From contig CANCIL010000008.1 of NCBI GenBank assembly GCA_947378095.1, positions 1 through 37,552 on the forward strand: 37,552 bases of DNA, given 5' to 3'. This DNA comes from Betaproteobacteria bacterium. Its GTDB lineage: Bacteria > Pseudomonadota > Gammaproteobacteria > Burkholderiales > Burkholderiaceae. Both the position numbers and the translations under genes were made by a program. The notes under the pieces were generated by a model. That model was not told where the DNA came from. It made no database searches and was given only the letters and a program-made list of their open reading frames with translations. Below, one piece after another: positions 36,344-37,552 of the stretch (positions within the stretch are counted from its first letter, which is position 1; each line of letters begins with the position of its first letter).

Positions 36344-37055
36344 GCTTGATCTTCGAGGGCGCCTTCTATATCTAAATGGTAAGAGCCAAACCCTATCGCT
36401 AGCAGAAGCACATAATTTTAGACAAATTCCTACAGAGCTGTATGCAAAGAACAGAATAGATCCATCCAAAACTCACTTAAATGATCACATTATTCCGTTG
36501 ACAAACTCTCTAGAAAGGAGTGTTCTAGATTTTATTACCAGAGCTGGTATGGACATCAGGAAAGGCACCTTCAAGCGATCCGATAAAGGCTATGCAATTG
36601 AGTGGGTATTTTCCATAACGCCTGGATTTGTTTGTGACTTTAAGTATTTATATATACGATGTCTAGATTGGTTAATGGAAAGCTTCCCAAGCTGTCCTAT
36701 CGCTCATGCAGTAATCCACTATGACGAAGATGATCCCCACATGCATGTCATTATGGTTCCCATTGTTGGGAAAAATCTTCCAGCTAGCAAAGTTTTAGGT
36801 TTTAAAGGTTGTAGCCGAGAGCGATCTTATGATCTCTACGAGAAAGTTGGCTTAGATTTTGGGCTTGCATACCCTATGTATCTAAAAGGAGCTGCCAAGA
36901 AAGCTGCCAGCGATAAAGCCATCCAGGAACTCGAGAAGCGTCTCTATCGAGACAAACTGGGAGTGTTATGGCAACCCTTTGAAGCAGCAGTTAAATCACG
37001 ACCTGAACCGTTTTTAGAAGCCCTTGGCATTTTAAATGGCGCACATCGATATTGA
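36336..37055 (+). CDS. Short MobV/Pre-type relaxase (histidine-dependent HUH family)
   Basis: A 239-residue protein matching the N-terminal domain of the Mob_Pre family (type: MobM of pMV158), which nicks DNA at an origin of transfer and stays bound by a histidine. Motif 1 is AHNFRQ with nucleophile-type His26, followed by RIDPSKTHLN. The metal motif is HYDEDDPHMHVIMVPI with His128, Glu131, His135 and His137 in the spacing of MobM. The next conserved part is LPASKVLGFKGCSRERSYDLYEKVGLDFGL. MobM has about 490 residues with a long coiled-coil C-terminus; here the protein stops soon after the catalytic domain. A strong AAGGAGG precedes the ATG. It is likely functional in mobilization or in replication-like nicking of the element; which one is not decided. 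Confidence 0.8.
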   Translation: MFKLDLRGRLLYLNGKSQTLSLAEAHNFRQIPTELYAKNRIDPSKTHLNDHIIPLTNSLERSVLDFITRAGMDIRKGTFKRSDKGYAIEWVFSITPGFVCDFKYLYIRCLDWLMESFPSCPIAHAVIHYDEDDPHMHVIMVPIVGKNLPASKVLGFKGCSRERSYDLYEKVGLDFGLAYPMYLKGAAKKAASDKAIQELEKRLYRDKLGVLWQPFEAAVKSRPEPFLEALGILNGAHRY

Positions 37056-37116
37056 CGGAAATTAGGATCGATTTACACAATAACATCCTGTGTTGCTGTT
37101 GCGAAGTGATGTGAAA

Positions 37117-37151
37117 ACCTACCGATAATGTTTGAAGATATGTCGGTAGGT
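37117..37151. repeat. Perfect 9-bp inverted repeat behind the relaxase gene
   Basis: ACCTACCGA and TCGGTAGGT, loop of 17 nt, starting 62 nt after the relaxase stop. No T-run follows on the plus strand; on the minus strand a TTTTC follows, so it might be a weak terminator leftward. A relaxase or replication-protein binding site is the other possibility. Confidence 0.6.
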
Positions 37152-37278
37152 CCAAGGACATGAATGTTTAGCATGCTACTTAACCCTACCCTTCCATGGA
37201 CAAGCGAAATAGTTTATTGGATAACACCCTTTGAGTGGTGTCTATGCAAAACAACTCCAACATAAAGGAGAGTTAATC

Positions 37279-37296
37279 ATGCTGAAGATAAGTTAG
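37279..37296 (+). other. Five-codon ORF with strong Shine-Dalgarno (leader-peptide-like)
   Basis: AAAGGAGAG is followed 4-5 nt later by ATG and only four further codons (Met-Leu-Lys-Ile-Ser, stop). ACTCC at 37254-37258 can pair with the Shine-Dalgarno (GGAG at 37267-37270), and an 11-position hairpin follows downstream. It may be a regulatory leader, or the start of a broken gene. Confidence 0.35.
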
Positions 37297-37310
37297 CGTC
37301 ATGTAATTTT

Positions 37311-37344
37311 GTAGCAGATGGTTCACTTAATAGCCATCTACTAC
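37311..37344. repeat. Near-perfect 11-bp inverted repeat
   Basis: GTAGCAGATGG (37311-37321) and CCATCTACTAC (37334-37344) pair at ten of eleven positions around a 12-nt loop. It lies 15 nt behind the five-codon ORF. Confidence 0.55.
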
Positions 37345-37465
37345 TCACCATAACGGGTACAAACTAGGTACACCGATATACCCATATGTATGCTGTTATT
37401 TTGAATCATCTACAGGGTAACGATCAAAACTGTACAAATATATCTGGATATCCCCAAACAGCGTA

Positions 37466-37552
37466 TTACCGATTCTTTGGAATCATTCCTAACTCTATGG
37501 CTACCTTCTCCAGAAATTTGATCCTAGCGGTCGCTTCTACAGACCTCTGACG
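37466..37552 (-). CDS. Possible C-terminal end of a gene entering from the right
   Basis: On the minus strand a frame is open from the window edge for 28 codons to a stop at 37466-37468. The visible end is ATARIKFLEKVAIELGMIPK followed by Asn-Arg and the stop. The pattern E-L-G-[ML]-x-P-x-x-R resembles the end region of P27-type small terminase subunits of phages, which would point to a phage-like element. The frame is short enough to be open by chance (roughly one in four), so this is tentative. Confidence 0.3.
   Translation of the reverse strand, partial: RQRSVEATARIKFLEKVAIELGMIPKNR

Larger units (their letters stand above)
37056..37552. other. About 500 nt without a complete gene, rich in inverted repeats
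   Basis: No complete frame of useful length is present on either strand. Structure seen: a 9-bp perfect inverted repeat ACCTACCGA (37117-37125)/TCGGTAGGT (37143-37151) with a 17-nt loop; a five-codon ORF behind a strong Shine-Dalgarno (37279-37296); an 11-position inverted repeat with one mismatch (37311-37321/37334-37344); and a small GATTC/GAATC stem (37471-37484). The right edge may enter a minus-strand gene. This could be the origin/control region of the element. Confidence 0.6.

Noticed and set aside
37079..37114. Possible ACATC/GATGT stem after the relaxase
   Set aside because: Five base pairs with a 20-nt loop are expected by chance.

Overview
The window looks like the chromosome of a small-genome freshwater betaproteobacterium, most likely Polynucleobacter or a close Burkholderiaceae relative. 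This rests on the gene order pyrG-kdsA-eno-ftsB, the block mltG-tmk-holB-tatD divergent from ygfZ, the modest G+C, short intergenic gaps, and protein sequences typical of that group. No 16S or marker search was possible, so the assignment is inference.

Layout. 1-489 is the 5' part of acnB (minus strand), followed by a small membrane protein and then the plus-strand run pyrG, kdsA, eno, ftsB (CTP synthesis, Kdo for LPS, glycolysis, division). hslO (minus) and gltX (plus) follow, then a tRNA operon Ala-Glu-Asp with its own promoter and terminator. 8.1-12.8 kb holds small or poorly known genes: an 84-residue protein, a secreted two-lobed protein, a hydroxypyruvate-isomerase-like protein, a YqiA-type esterase, an HNH nuclease, a DUF3108 protein and a potassium-channel-like protein. 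12.8-17.2 kb is a minus-strand operon (mltG, tmk, holB, tatD, ankyrin protein), divergent from ygfZ and an NRDE/TANGO2 protein. 19.1-23.3 kb has a thioesterase, selO, msrB, yciB, bolA and a parvulin isomerase. 23.3-27.0 kb (minus) has an MFS carrier, aroC, a CBS protein and a YihY protein. 27.0-29.5 kb (plus) has a WrbA-like flavoprotein, a DUF2069 protein and an FAD-linked hydroxyacid dehydrogenase. 29.5-34.5 kb has a 62-residue protein, a second MFS carrier, a lysine-rich histone-like protein directly before a PPK2 polyphosphate kinase, a haloacetate-dehalogenase-like hydrolase, an EF-hand protein and two lipoproteins.

From about 34.5 kb the character changes. A tRNA-Arg(TCT) is followed by a complete tyrosine recombinase, a promoter, about 190 nt of strongly structured RNA ending in a rho-independent terminator, a coiled-coil protein, and a short MobV/Pre-type relaxase with a complete histidine active site. 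About 500 nt without a complete gene follow, holding several inverted repeats and an apparent five-codon ORF. This is the left end of an integrative and probably mobilizable element that continues past the window.

The element is the most unusual part. The recombinase lies on the 5' side of the tRNA rather than the usual 3' side. The relaxase lacks the long C-terminal coiled coil of its family, and a separate coiled-coil protein is encoded just upstream, overlapping it. The RNA between them can fold as an independent small RNA or as a terminator/antiterminator leader. Its function cannot be decided from sequence alone.
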